A stretch of 64,000 bases of DNA from Hymenobacter sp. APR13 (GCF_000737515.1 NZ_CP006587.1:2971001-3035000); one strand, 5' to 3'; numbered from the stretch's first letter, positions 1 to 7,905 are shown. Program-made: numbers and translations. The notes: generated by a model from the letters alone, not told the origin.

Positions 1-225
1 ACCGCCTACGGCCTCGATGGGGCAGAGTTCCTGCGTCGGCTGGCCCTGCCCGAAACGGCGCAGGCCACCCAACAGGAGTTTGCGGCCGTGGCCAAAATCG
101 GAGTGCAGGGCTTCCCAACCACCATTCTGCGGGTCGGTAGCCAAGGCTACGTACTGGCGCGCGGCTACCAGCCCTACGAGACGTTTGCCGACGGCCTCAC
201 GCAGGCGCTGGAGCAGGCCGGGTAG
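1..225 (+). CDS. DsbA-family thiol-disulfide protein, C-terminal part (gene cut by window edge)
   Basis: Frame 1 is open from the first base to a TAG at 223-225, giving the last 74 residues of a protein whose start lies outside the window. The segment contains VQGFPTT, the cis-proline loop typical of thioredoxin-fold DsbA/FrnE-like proteins, followed by a short strand and a final helix (ALEQAG). The CxxC active site would lie upstream and cannot be seen. The family reduces, oxidises or isomerises disulfides; which of these applies here cannot be judged from the tail. Family assignment rests on the cis-Pro motif and secondary-structure order only. Confidence 0.7.
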   Translation, partial: TAYGLDGAEFLRRLALPETAQATQQEFAAVAKIGVQGFPTTILRVGSQGYVLARGYQPYETFADGLTQALEQAG

Positions 226-248
226 TCATTCTTGTAAGCTATAAACAA

Positions 249-340
249 GCAGTAGCGCGAACTTTGTAGTTCGCGTCCCCGCACCGTTCGGAATTGTTGA
301 AACGGCGCGGGGACGCGAACTGCAAAGTTCGCGCTACTGC
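249..340. repeat. Palindromic dispersed element A, copy 1
   Basis: Two 34-base arms (249-282 and 307-340) are near-perfect inverted repeats around a 24-base loop. The core word AGTAGCGCGAACTTTG recurs at 23823-23913 and 61273-61308. The element fills the gap between the DsbA-like gene and the converging lipoprotein gene. It has no coding capacity and resembles a REP or miniature palindromic element. It could also act as a bidirectional terminator. Confidence 0.85.
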
Positions 341-364
341 GTTGATGGCAATCGGAATGGCAGG

Positions 365-988
365 TTAGCTGCCGAGGCCGGGCAGTTGCACTACCTGCTT
401 GGCGCCGGGCGCATAGGCAATACGGCGGCGGTCTTCCTTGCCCACCAGATACACGAAGCCCACGGCATCGGGGCGCTTCTGCAGCTCGGTCCAGGTGGGG
501 CGGTCGGCGCCGCCTTCCTGGTAGGCGTCTTTGGCGGTGAGGGCCGGCTGGCGGAAGTTTTTGTCGGCGAAAAACTCGTCCATGCGGCGGCGGATGTAGG
601 CTTCGCGCTCGGCGGGCGTGGCGGTGGGCGTCTTCATCTCATACACCATGCTGGCTTCCAGGTCGGCGGGCGTGAGCATTTCGCGGAAGATAACCTGGCC
701 GCTGGCGTCGGTGATGGTGAACGTAATCTGGCCGGTGAGTACGTCCTGGCCGCGTAGCGTCAGCTTGAACTCGTCGGGGGAGGCTGGGGCGGAGAAGACG
801 TGGCGGCGGCGCACCGTTTTGAGCGTGTCTGCCTGTGGAGTGGCGGTGCTGGCCCGGGCCGTATCCATGGGTTCGAGGCGGGCAGAAGAGTCTGCCGCGG
901 GAGAAGTGGTTGCGGACGACTGGCTGGCGTCGGGTGTGGAGCAGGCGGCCAGCAAACCAATAGCGGGCAAAAACAGCGCAATTCGCAT
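365..988 (-). CDS. Putative lipoprotein of unknown function
   Basis: A 207-residue protein that begins with a short positively charged and hydrophobic segment ending in the lipobox LLAAC, so Cys16 should be lipidated and the protein held in the inner or outer membrane. Residues 17-60 are Ser/Thr/Ala/Pro-rich and look like a disordered linker. The rest is a mixed alpha/beta domain with a charged stretch (residues about 120-150) and a C-terminal segment rich in Val/Leu. I do not recognise a family. The gene converges on the DsbA-like gene across element A. Start is ATG at 988. Confidence 0.75.
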   Translation of the reverse strand: MRIALFLPAIGLLAACSTPDASQSSATTSPAADSSARLEPMDTARASTATPQADTLKTVRRRHVFSAPASPDEFKLTLRGQDVLTGQITFTITDASGQVIFREMLTPADLEASMVYEMKTPTATPAEREAYIRRRMDEFFADKNFRQPALTAKDAYQEGGADRPTWTELQKRPDAVGFVYLVGKEDRRRIAYAPGAKQVVQLPGLGS

Positions 989-1053
989 AGCAGAAAGTCT
1001 GAGGTGAATCAGGGCTGCATACGCGGTTAGGGAGTGCTCCGTTCAGAAAACCG

Positions 1054-1926
1054 CTACCAGAGCAGCATCAGAATAAACGCCGCACTCATGCACAGCGACG
1101 ACACCTGGTTCATGCGCATGGTGTGCTCGAAGTCGGCGGCGGCGGGGTTGCGCCACACGGCCCGGGCCCAGTTGCCAAACAGCAGCACCACCGGGCCGGT
1201 GGCCGCCAGGAACACCAGCAGATGGCGCGTTTCCTGGCGCACCCAGAGGGCATAGGCCAGCACGGCCGCCCCAGCCAGCAGCCCGCCGGCCGCAAACACA
1301 AACGTACCCCGGATGCCCAGCCGCAAGCTGAGCGTCCGGTCGCCGCGGCGGGCGTCTTCCTGGTGCTGGTACACCTGCGTGAGCGGGTAGGAGCCGCACA
1401 GAAACAGGCTGCTCACCAGCGCCAGCAGCAGGTTGGTAGGCTCGGTGAGCTGCGCATAGCCAGCACCGGCGCCCACCTGCGTCATCAGAAAAGTATAGGC
1501 GCCTTGGAACACCACCACCACCGCCGTGCTCAGCAGCGGGTACTTTTTCAGCCGGATGCCTTCGTAGCTGTAGGCCTTCGAAACCAGCAGATACACCACC
1601 ACCAGCACTCCAAACCACACATTCAGCAGCAGGCCGCCCAGCACCGCCAGCGCATCGAAGGCATACACCAGATGTAGCAGCTCTTCCGATACTTTGGGCG
1701 GGCTTTTCAGGCCGCCGATGCTGCCTTCGTCCCGGTCGTAGTAGGAGTTGTAGCCGTTGGAGGCGGGGTAGGCCAGCAGGTGCAGCACCACAAACACGCC
1801 CGCCGCCCGCCACGCGCTGAACGGCTCCCGCAACGCGCTCAGCCCAAACCAGAACACCGGCATCAGGTACACCGAAAACGGAATCCGAAGCAGCGGCAGC
1901 GCCTTTTTGTAATTAGTAATCAGCAA
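1054..1926 (-). CDS. UbiA-family prenyltransferase-like membrane protein
   Basis: 290 residues with about eight hydrophobic spans. The two aspartate-rich motifs of the UbiA superfamily are present in modified form: N60-SYY-D64-R-D66 and D191-ARRG-D196-RTLSLRLG. UbiA enzymes use Mg2+ bound to these motifs to transfer a prenyl chain to an aromatic or quinone-ring acceptor in the membrane; the acceptor here is unknown. The only available start is TTG at 1924-1926, directly after an in-frame TAA, and both the TTG and the first codons lie in an AT-rich palindromic repeat. The gene follows a methyltransferase gene on the same strand, which would suit a quinone or lipid modification pathway (inference). 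Confidence 0.85.
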   Translation of the reverse strand: MLITNYKKALPLLRIPFSVYLMPVFWFGLSALREPFSAWRAAGVFVVLHLLAYPASNGYNSYYDRDEGSIGGLKSPPKVSEELLHLVYAFDALAVLGGLLLNVWFGVLVVVYLLVSKAYSYEGIRLKKYPLLSTAVVVVFQGAYTFLMTQVGAGAGYAQLTEPTNLLLALVSSLFLCGSYPLTQVYQHQEDARRGDRTLSLRLGIRGTFVFAAGGLLAGAAVLAYALWVRQETRHLLVFLAATGPVVLLFGNWARAVWRNPAAADFEHTMRMNQVSSLCMSAAFILMLLW

Positions 1927-2062
1927 TTAGTAATGAGGAATTGGGGGATGAAGCCCGGTTCAGGGACAAAGCAGGCCAAGCAACCGGTTGGAATTTGCTA
2001 ACGCCCTGCCTCGCGCCAAAGAAGCGCCAATTACTCATTACTAATTATCAATTACTAATTGT
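1911..2062. repeat. AT-rich palindromic element B, copy 1, overlapping two gene ends
   Basis: Arms at 1911-1944 and 2028-2062 are imperfect inverted repeats built from the words AATTAGTAAT and ATTACTCATTA. The left arm contains the TTG start codon and first five codons of the UbiA-like gene. The right arm contains the TAG stop of the methyltransferase gene (2055-2057). A related element is at 22751-22875. Confidence 0.8.
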
Positions 2063-2843
2063 CAGCCGGTACGCCAATAAGATACGTGACCTGCGGGCCC
2101 CACCAGTGGCGCACTTTGCCGGCCTGCCACCGGAACCTGCCCTGCGGATCGGCGCGGTGGGCCAGGGCCAGCAGCTGCGCGGGCGGGTACATGCGCAGGA
2201 TGCTCACGGTGCCGTCCCAGAGGGTGAACAGCGGAATGAGCGGCACGACGTAGGTGAGCAGCAGCCGGCTCAGCCGGAACGGCCGGATGAAGGGCGTAAC
2301 GAGTAGCTGCGCCACGGGCAGCACCGTCCAGGCCAGTAGAATTTCCAGCCAGTGCTTGCCGGCGCCTTCGAAGACGCCAATGCCGGCGCCCTGCCGAACG
2401 GCATCGGCCAGCAGCGCCTCGGCCAGCGGCGGCGGGAAGTGGTGGAAGGCCGAAAATACGGTGCGGAACCCCGGCAGCCCGGGCGGCACGGCGGTGGCAT
2501 CAACGGCGGCGGGGGCGTAGCTCAAGCCCGGGGTGCGGGCCGCCAGCAGCTGCCAGGCCGCCGGCTGTGGGTATAGGTCGGTGAGGGTGACCTGGGCAGC
2601 GGGCAGGCCGGTGGCCTGCAGGGTGCGCAGCACGCCTTCGGTGCCGCCGCCGGCCCCGGCGCACAGCTCCAGCAGCTGGGTCTGGTGAGTGGCGTGCAGG
2701 GCGTCGCGCAGCAGCGGCACGATGGGCTGGTAGGTGCCCAGCGTGGAAATCATGAAGCGCAGGTAGTCCATCATGCCGGCCCGCACTACCCGCGGAAACC
2801 AGGGCAGGTCTTCGAACTCAAATAACTGAAGGCGTAATTTCAC
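2055..2843 (-). CDS. Class I SAM-dependent methyltransferase
   Basis: 262 residues with the Rossmann-type motif I LLELCAGAGGGTEG (residues about 57-70) followed by an acidic post-I strand (VTLTDLYP), both hallmarks of class I methyltransferases. The C-terminal third is hydrophobic (LLAWTVLPVAQLLVTPFI and LLLTYVVPLIPLFTLW), suggesting membrane contact and a lipid or quinone-like substrate. The start is GTG at 2843 and overlaps the preceding gene by 26 bases, so translation is probably coupled. The substrate is unknown; the downstream UbiA-like gene suggests a prenylated aromatic compound (inference). Confidence 0.8.
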   Translation of the reverse strand: MKLRLQLFEFEDLPWFPRVVRAGMMDYLRFMISTLGTYQPIVPLLRDALHATHQTQLLELCAGAGGGTEGVLRTLQATGLPAAQVTLTDLYPQPAAWQLLAARTPGLSYAPAAVDATAVPPGLPGFRTVFSAFHHFPPPLAEALLADAVRQGAGIGVFEGAGKHWLEILLAWTVLPVAQLLVTPFIRPFRLSRLLLTYVVPLIPLFTLWDGTVSILRMYPPAQLLALAHRADPQGRFRWQAGKVRHWWGPQVTYLIGVPADN

Positions 2844-3318
2844 GCCGGAACATACGCAGAACCGCGTTAGCCTGGGCCCGCGCCCAGCGCACCCACAGCT
2901 GGCGGCTGGTGCGCTGCTGGCCTTCGGGGCTGTAGAGCCAGAAAACGGTAGCCCAGGCGGCCACCAGATACGGGGCCGTCATTTCCAGCAAGCTCACCGA
3001 CGACAGGAACGGCAGCAGCAGCACCAGCAGCTGGTGGGCCAGTACAAAGAACAGCGTCACGCCCAGCGCGGCCATCGAGCGGCGCGACCAGTTGGGCTGC
3101 AGCCGGCTCAATAAAGCCAGAAACGGCACCGCAAGGGGAACCAGCGGTGCCGTAACAATGAGGGCCAGCATTCCTGTGATTAGGGCAATGGAAGCATCTT
3201 CGAACCGGCCGGAAGCCAGAATAGCACCCAGCAGCAGGGTGCCGCCCAGGTTGCTCATAATCCACAAAATCAGTGCGCGTAAAACCGTAGAGGAAATCAG
3301 GGAAGTAAAAGAACGCAT
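2818..3318 (-). CDS. Four-span membrane protein, first gene of the methyltransferase/UbiA operon
   Basis: 166 residues with four predicted membrane spans (around residues 12-35, 43-70, 84-107 and 114-130) and a basic C-terminal tail rich in Arg and Ala. I do not recognise a family. It starts at ATG 3316-3318 and ends inside the methyltransferase gene, so the two are very likely translated from one mRNA. A role linked to the methyltransferase and prenyltransferase is inferred only from this coupling. Confidence 0.7.
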   Translation of the reverse strand: MRSFTSLISSTVLRALILWIMSNLGGTLLLGAILASGRFEDASIALITGMLALIVTAPLVPLAVPFLALLSRLQPNWSRRSMAALGVTLFFVLAHQLLVLLLPFLSSVSLLEMTAPYLVAAWATVFWLYSPEGQQRTSRQLWVRWARAQANAVLRMFRREITPSVI

Positions 3319-3399
3319 AACAGAAAGGGTAAGAAGGTAGGCAATAGCTAGAATCCCGTTGTCCTGGTTGCTGCATACCTACGCACCGAAAAACATGCC

Positions 3400-3434
3400 C
3401 AGATTCCCTGAAAATGGACTTGTTTGGGAATCTG
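3400..3434 (-). terminator. Hairpin downstream of the four-span membrane gene at 3471-3983
   Basis: CAGATTCCC (3400-3408) and GGGAATCTG (3426-3434) form a 9-bp stem. Read on the minus strand it is followed after a few bases by five T residues, so it may terminate the gene ending at 3471. Confidence 0.45.
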
Positions 3435-3470
3435 CAAACCCAATTTGAGCTATGCCTTACGGCTTATTCT

Positions 3471-3983
3471 CTATTTGGGCCGGCTGGCTGCTGCCGGCCG
3501 CGTCACCCACCAAGCCGTTGCCCCCGACGACAGCAGCCACGGCAGACTCAGGCCAAAAAATGCCGGGACAGTGCTTTGCAGATGCTGAGGTGGCAGGATT
3601 TTAAAGGCAAGTGGCTCGGTGCAGAAGATGAGCAGCTCCCATAGCACCCAGCATAACAGCGCGAATCCTTCAAATACCAGCGCGGTGCGTAGTAACAAGC
3701 GTGCTGGTGAAGTAGTGCTGCTGAATACACGCCGCATAAACGGCCGCCGTACCAGCGCCCCCAGCAACGCTGGAACTCCCAGAAACAACATGGTGCCCAA
3801 TACGCCTAAGGCCAGATTCCCGCTAACGTAACGCAAAATGGAAATCAGGCCCTCAGAAGCGGATATCTTTTTTTCGACCCAAAATAGTAGCCACCCCACC
3901 ACCGCAATCCACACCAGTCCCACACCCCACCACCAGGAAAGCCACATATGGCGGTGCGCCAGCGCGCGAGAATCTGTCTGCAT
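3471..3983 (-). CDS. Four-span membrane protein, unknown function
   Basis: 170 residues from the ATG at 3983, which I prefer to an in-frame start 57 bases upstream because that would add an unlikely cysteine- and asparagine-rich leader. Four hydrophobic spans are visible (beginning with WWWGVGLVWIAVVGWLLFW near residue 17). No family recognised. The gene diverges from the membrane gene at 4059 with a 75-base gap that holds a palindromic operator-like site, so it may be controlled by the winged-helix regulator encoded at 4842. Confidence 0.65.
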   Translation of the reverse strand: MQTDSRALAHRHMWLSWWWGVGLVWIAVVGWLLFWVEKKISASEGLISILRYVSGNLALGVLGTMLFLGVPALLGALVRRPFMRRVFSSTTSPARLLLRTALVFEGFALLCWVLWELLIFCTEPLAFKILPPQHLQSTVPAFFGLSLPWLLSSGATAWWVTRPAAASRPK

Positions 3984-4031
3984 AAAAAATAAGTTAGGGT
4001 TGTTGCTTGCAAAGAAGCAATGCTTTGCTGT

Positions 4032-4048
4032 GCTTTGCAATACAAAGT
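4032..4048. promoter_or_regulatory. Operator-like palindrome upstream of the 4059 membrane gene
   Basis: GCTTTG (4032-4037), spacer CAATA and CAAAGT (4043-4048) form an interrupted palindrome 10 bases before the ATG at 4059. The same arrangement, with the same spacer ending AATA and a following CTTTTA, occurs at 5158-5174. The shared site lies on both sides of a winged-helix regulator gene and is a good candidate for its binding site (inference). Confidence 0.55.
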
Positions 4049-4058
4049 GCTTTTAGCT

Positions 4059-4697
4059 ATGATGAAGCCTGCCGTAGATCCGTTAGCCCAACTCACCGAG
4101 ATTCGCGCCATCATGGAGCGCTCGTCGCGCTTTATCTCGCTTAGCGGCCTGAGTGGGGTGGGGGCCGGCGTGGTAGCGCTGGCCGGCGCCGGCGCCGGGC
4201 ATTGGTTTCTGCGCCGCGAGTACGGCGCCACCGGCTACCTGCGCCTGTTGGAAAGCACCACGGCCGAGCGGCTGCTGGTGCTGCCCTACCTGGTAGGCCT
4301 GGCCGCCGCCATGATTGGGGCGGCGCTGCTGGTGGCCACGTTCTTTACCTTGCGCCGCGCCCGGCAGGCAGGATTGCCGCTGTGGAACTCGCTGGGGCGG
4401 CGGCTGGCCCTCAGCCTGGCTATTCCGCTGGTGGCGGGCGGGCTGTTTTGCCTGGCGCTGTTTGTGCGCGGCGCCGTGAGTTTGGTGGTGCCGGGGTTGC
4501 TGCTGTTCTACGGGCTGGCTTTGCTGAACGCCAGCAAGTACACGCTGGAAGAAATTCGGTGGCTGGGCCTCACGCAGATAGCGCTGGGGCTGCTGGCCGT
4601 GTTGCTGCCCGGGGCCGGATTGCTGTTCTTTGCGCTGGGTTTCGGCCTGGGCCACATCGGCTACGGCCTGCTCATGTACAACCGCTACGAACGGTGA
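4059..4697 (+). CDS. Multi-span membrane protein next to winged-helix regulator
   Basis: 212 residues. The N-terminal 30 residues are soluble (LTEIRAIMERSSRFISLSGL) and lead into five or six hydrophobic spans, including LLVLPYLVGLAAAMIGAALL and ending in a Gly-rich span before a short basic tail (MYNRYER). I chose the ATG at 4059 (an ATGATG pair) because it follows the operator-like palindrome. No named family is recognised with confidence. The order membrane protein, small winged-helix regulator, DUF4173 protein suggests a regulated membrane module. Confidence 0.75.
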   Translation: MMKPAVDPLAQLTEIRAIMERSSRFISLSGLSGVGAGVVALAGAGAGHWFLRREYGATGYLRLLESTTAERLLVLPYLVGLAAAMIGAALLVATFFTLRRARQAGLPLWNSLGRRLALSLAIPLVAGGLFCLALFVRGAVSLVVPGLLLFYGLALLNASKYTLEEIRWLGLTQIALGLLAVLLPGAGLLFFALGFGLGHIGYGLLMYNRYER

Positions 4698-4841
4698 GTA
4701 ATAGTGCGTAGTGCTTGGTGCATAGTGCTTAGGCCGTTCGAAATTCATGATCTATCAGTCTCAAAATATATACACAGCAACTAAGCACCAGTCATTACGC
4801 TCTAAAATCGAAGCACGAAGCACTAACAACGAAGCACAAAC
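4698..4841. repeat. Imperfect palindromic repeat filling the gap before the regulator gene
   Basis: The 144 bases between the membrane gene and the regulator are made of short words such as AGTGCTTGGTGC and TAGTGCTTAG on the left and CTAAGCACCAG and CGAAGCACTAAC on the right, in opposite orientation. The right side runs directly into the TTG start codon of the regulator gene and contains an in-frame TAA at 4824. It follows the same pattern as the other gap-filling palindromes in this window. Confidence 0.5.
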
Positions 4842-5135
4842 TTGAAACACGTCATCCACACGCTCAATAAAGCCTTTGACCACCGTGTGCGGCTGGGCGT
4901 GATGGCCGTGCTGATGGCCAACGACGCGGTGAGCTTCAACGACCTCAAGGAAACCCTGGAGCTGACCGATGGCAACCTGGCCAGCCATGTGGCGGCGCTG
5001 GAGAAGGCGGGCTACGTGCAGGTCAGCAAGCAGTTTGTGGGCAAGAAGCCCAACACCACCTACACCGCCTCCGCCGACGGCAAAACGGCCTTTCAGGAGC
5101 ATCTGGCGGCGCTGGAAAAACTGTTGCGGGGGTAA
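4842..5135 (+). CDS. Small winged-helix transcriptional regulator (HTH_34-like, MarR/ArsR superfamily)
   Basis: 97 residues that are almost entirely one winged-helix DNA-binding domain. The recognition region reads VSFNDLKETLELTDGNLASH, followed by VAALEKAGYVQVSKQF and a wing with the KPNTTYTAS turn typical of Pfam HTH_34 proteins. Such proteins act as homodimers in the cytoplasm and usually control neighbouring membrane-protein genes. The start is TTG at 4842; there is no ATG or GTG between it and the upstream in-frame TAA. Matching palindromes at 4032-4048 and 5158-5174 are candidate binding sites. There is no ligand or metal-binding domain to suggest a signal. Confidence 0.85.
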   Translation: MKHVIHTLNKAFDHRVRLGVMAVLMANDAVSFNDLKETLELTDGNLASHVAALEKAGYVQVSKQFVGKKPNTTYTASADGKTAFQEHLAALEKLLRG

Positions 5136-5157
5136 CGGCTCTTTTTTTTGCCTCTAA

Positions 5158-5174
5158 ACTTTGAAATACAAAGT
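5158..5174. promoter_or_regulatory. Operator-like palindrome upstream of the DUF4173 gene
   Basis: ACTTTG (5158-5163), AAATA, CAAAGT (5169-5174): perfect 6-bp arms around a 5-bp spacer, followed by TCTTTTA. It sits 22 bases after the regulator stop codon and 93 bases before the next ATG, and matches the site at 4032-4048. Confidence 0.6.
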
Positions 5175-5267
5175 TCTTTTAAAAAGCCGAAGCGCGGCAG
5201 TAGCGGACCTGCAACTCAGGCGCTGCTGCACCATTCGGCCTGCTTTTTCACTTCATCCTCTTTTCCT

Positions 5268-6878
5268 ATGAACCATTCGCTGTCTGTTTCTGCTGCCGAT
5301 TTTTCCGGCCCCGCGCCGGCGCCGCGCCTCACGCTTAGCACCCTGCAAAAAGTGGCGCTGCCGGTGGGCGCCATCGTCTTCGATCTGCTGTTCTGGCACG
5401 AGCGGGCCGGCCTGAATATGCTGCTCTACACGCTGCTGGTGGTGGGCGCGACGGTGGCCGGGCTGCCGCGGCACGCGCCACAGTGGCGTTCCGGCGGGTT
5501 TCGGCTGGCGCTGGCGGGCACGCTGCTGAGTGCGGCCATGGTGGCCTGGTACGGCTCGGGGGCGGCGCTGCTGGCCTGCGTGGCGTCGTTGGCGGTGTGG
5601 CTGGGCTTCGTGAACCAGCCCCACCTGCGTCTGGTGGCGTATGCGCTGGCGACGGCGCTGGCCAGCGCCTGGCAGGTGGTGCCGCGCCTGCTGACGCTGC
5701 TGCGCCTGCCCGGCGACCTGGGCAGCCGCTTCGGCCGCAGCTGGTACTATGGGCGGCTGCTGGGCGTGCCGCTGCTGGCGCTGGGCGTGTTTCACGTGTT
5801 ATTTCTGATTGCCAATCCGCGCTACGAGGCCGCGGCCAGCCAGGTGCTCGACTGGGCAGGGGAGTGGCTGGCGGCGCTTTTTGCTAACTTCTCGGTGCCG
5901 CACCTGCTGTTTTTCGGGCTGGGCTGGCTGCTGACCGGGGCCGCGCTGGTGCTGGTGCCGGTGCACTACTTCGCCGATACTGAGTCGCGCTTCGGCGAGT
6001 TCATCCGGCGGCAGCGCAACCGGGTGGCCTCGTTCGGCGTGCGCCAGCCCGATTTCCGGGAGAAGCGCTTCCGGGCCCTCGACCTGCGCAAGGAATACTT
6101 AGTGGCGCTCAGTTTGCTGGTGCTCGTAAATGTGCTGCTGCTGGTCGTCAACGCCATTGACATCAACTGGCTGTGGTTTGGCTTCGAGCCGGCTCCCGGC
6201 TTCGACCTCACGCAGTTTGTGCACGAAGGCACCTATGTGCTGATCCTGAGCATTCTGGTGGCCATGGGTATCGTGCTGTGGTTTTTCCGCCGCAACCTGA
6301 ACTTCTATAAGCCCGGCCTGCCGGTGCTGCGCAGTTTGGCCACGGTGTGGGTGCTGCAGAACGCGGTGCTGGCCGTGTCGGTGGGCTTGCGCAACTACTA
6401 CTACATCCTGCACACGGGCCTGGCCTACAAGCGCATTGGGGTGTACGGGTTTCTGCTGCTGACCTTTTTCGGGCTGGTTACGGTGCTGCTCAAGATCTGG
6501 CAGCGCCGCTCGGCCTACTCGCTGGTGCGCCTCAATGCGCTGGCCGCCTATCTGCTGCTGCTGGGCTTTGCGGTCGGCAACTGGGAAATCTGGATTGCGC
6601 GCTACAACCTGCGCCCCCAACTCCACACCCTCGACTACGGCTTCCTGCTGGAGATGCCCGACCGGGTGCTGCCCGAACTGGCCGCCCATGCAGACGTGCT
6701 CACCCGCCGCCACCTCGTGCACGAAGCCTACAACGGCACCTGGACCAGCCTTAGCCCTGAAGAAGCCCAGCGCCGCCTACGCCAGCGGCTGCAGGAATTC
6801 CGCGCCCTGCAGGAGGCCCGTCACTGGCCCAGCTATACCGCCGCCGACTGGCAGGCCTACCAGACCATCAGCCAGTAA
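5268..6878 (+). CDS. DUF4173/DUF4153-type polytopic membrane protein
   Basis: 536 residues from ATG 5268, with ten or more hydrophobic spans. The central region (INWLWFGFEPAPGFDLTQF, then HEGTYVLILSILVAMGIVLWF and FRRNLNFYKPGLPVLR) matches my memory of the DUF4173 family found beside small winged-helix regulators in Bacteroidota. The last 80 or so residues are a soluble tail rich in Arg, Glu and Gln. Function is not known for the family. The gene heads a run of four same-strand membrane genes and is preceded by the operator-like palindrome at 5158-5174. Confidence 0.8.
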   Translation: MNHSLSVSAADFSGPAPAPRLTLSTLQKVALPVGAIVFDLLFWHERAGLNMLLYTLLVVGATVAGLPRHAPQWRSGGFRLALAGTLLSAAMVAWYGSGAALLACVASLAVWLGFVNQPHLRLVAYALATALASAWQVVPRLLTLLRLPGDLGSRFGRSWYYGRLLGVPLLALGVFHVLFLIANPRYEAAASQVLDWAGEWLAALFANFSVPHLLFFGLGWLLTGAALVLVPVHYFADTESRFGEFIRRQRNRVASFGVRQPDFREKRFRALDLRKEYLVALSLLVLVNVLLLVVNAIDINWLWFGFEPAPGFDLTQFVHEGTYVLILSILVAMGIVLWFFRRNLNFYKPGLPVLRSLATVWVLQNAVLAVSVGLRNYYYILHTGLAYKRIGVYGFLLLTFFGLVTVLLKIWQRRSAYSLVRLNALAAYLLLLGFAVGNWEIWIARYNLRPQLHTLDYGFLLEMPDRVLPELAAHADVLTRRHLVHEAYNGTWTSLSPEEAQRRLRQRLQEFRALQEARHWPSYTAADWQAYQTISQ

Positions 6879-6915
6879 AACCCACCAATCCACCACCCCA
6901 CAAACCCACCACGTC

Positions 6916-7155
6916 ATGCTGCTGCAATTCTCCCTTACCGTCGTCGCGCTGCTGATTTGTGCCGGCGCCGTAGCGGCGCTGGCCGGCCTGCTGGCCTGGC
7001 AGGAGCGCGCCGCCGACCCCGATTCGCGCCGCCTGCGCCTGGTGCGGGCCGTGCTGCCCGTCACTAGCGTGCTGCTCCTGCTGCTGCTGGGCGCGGTGTT
7101 TTCGCTGATGATGCTTTGGTCGCCGCAGGGGGCGGCGGCGCTGGCCAGCCTCTAA
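6916..7155 (+). CDS. Small two-span membrane protein
   Basis: 79 residues: an N-terminal span (LLQFSLTVVALLICAGAVAA), a short charged loop (WQERAADPDSRRLRLVRAV) and a second span (LPVTSVLLLLLLGAVFSLMM). It starts 37 bases after the DUF4173 gene and ends 4 bases before the next gene, so it is probably part of the same operon. No family recognised. Confidence 0.65.
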   Translation: MLLQFSLTVVALLICAGAVAALAGLLAWQERAADPDSRRLRLVRAVLPVTSVLLLLLLGAVFSLMMLWSPQGAAALASL

Positions 7156-7159
7156 CGCC

Positions 7160-7558
7160 ATGACGACCATGCGCATCCTGCCCGACGACCTCCCAAAATC
7201 CGGCTACCAACCCCAGCTGGCAACTCCACCTTCCGCCGGCCGAGCCCTGAGCGTGCTGATTGCCGTGTGTGCCGTGCTGTGGATATGGCTGATGCTGCCT
7301 CAATGGTGGCTGGCTAATGGTGTAGCGCGGCAGAACCAGGTGAGCCACATCGTATTTCATGAAATTGTGGTTTGGCTTATAATCAGCAGCGTCAACATCA
7401 TTCTTCTTCAGTATGCTACCCGACCGATGTGGCTTGGTGAAAGAGCTAGCCTGCTGGAAGAAGCAAAAAGAGGTTTTGTGCTACTGCTATGCCTGATGTT
7501 TCACCTAATCACGCCTGCGTTTGCTCTCTTTCTGTTGATGGCTCTTGCAATGGATTGA
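7160..7558 (+). CDS. Small three-span membrane protein
   Basis: 132 residues with three hydrophobic spans (residues about 28-48, 66-84 and 106-130) and short polar loops. It follows the preceding gene by 4 bases. The second half is less GC-rich and uses more A/T-ending codons than its neighbours, which hints at a more recent or less constrained gene. No family recognised. An internal ATG three codons in (7169) could be the true start. Confidence 0.6.
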   Translation: MTTMRILPDDLPKSGYQPQLATPPSAGRALSVLIAVCAVLWIWLMLPQWWLANGVARQNQVSHIVFHEIVVWLIISSVNIILLQYATRPMWLGERASLLEEAKRGFVLLLCLMFHLITPAFALFLLMALAMD

Positions 7559-7572
7559 AGTAAGGTTTCAAC

Positions 7573-7905
7573 ATGACTAATCTCCAACTCTTCGCCGCCC
7601 GCGCCCTGTGGCAGCTGCCCACCGCCCTGTGGTGGGTGCTGGGCCTGTTCGCAGGGGCCATCTTCAGCATCCAGCTGGAAAAAGAGCTTTTCCCGAATAC
7701 ACCGGCCGCAGTGCGAGTGGCGCATGTAGTCTGGAAGCTATGCGCGTTGCTGGTTCCCTTCCTGACGATGCTGTGGCTGTGGCGCATCACCCTGCTGATA
7801 GAGCACCCTGGCTGGCGGCTGGTGTGGTGTATTGGGTCCGGCGTAGCCACAGTAGCCATGGCAGGGCTGGCCTTGATGTTGGTGGTGATACTGCTGCTGG
7901 CCTGA
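7573..7905 (+). CDS. Small three-span membrane protein
   Basis: 110 residues with spans near residues 12-32, 48-70 and 82-108. It starts 14 bases after the preceding gene and appears to close the DUF4173 operon. No family recognised; its place in the operon is the only functional hint. Confidence 0.6.
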   Translation: MTNLQLFAARALWQLPTALWWVLGLFAGAIFSIQLEKELFPNTPAAVRVAHVVWKLCALLVPFLTMLWLWRITLLIEHPGWRLVWCIGSGVATVAMAGLALMLVVILLLA

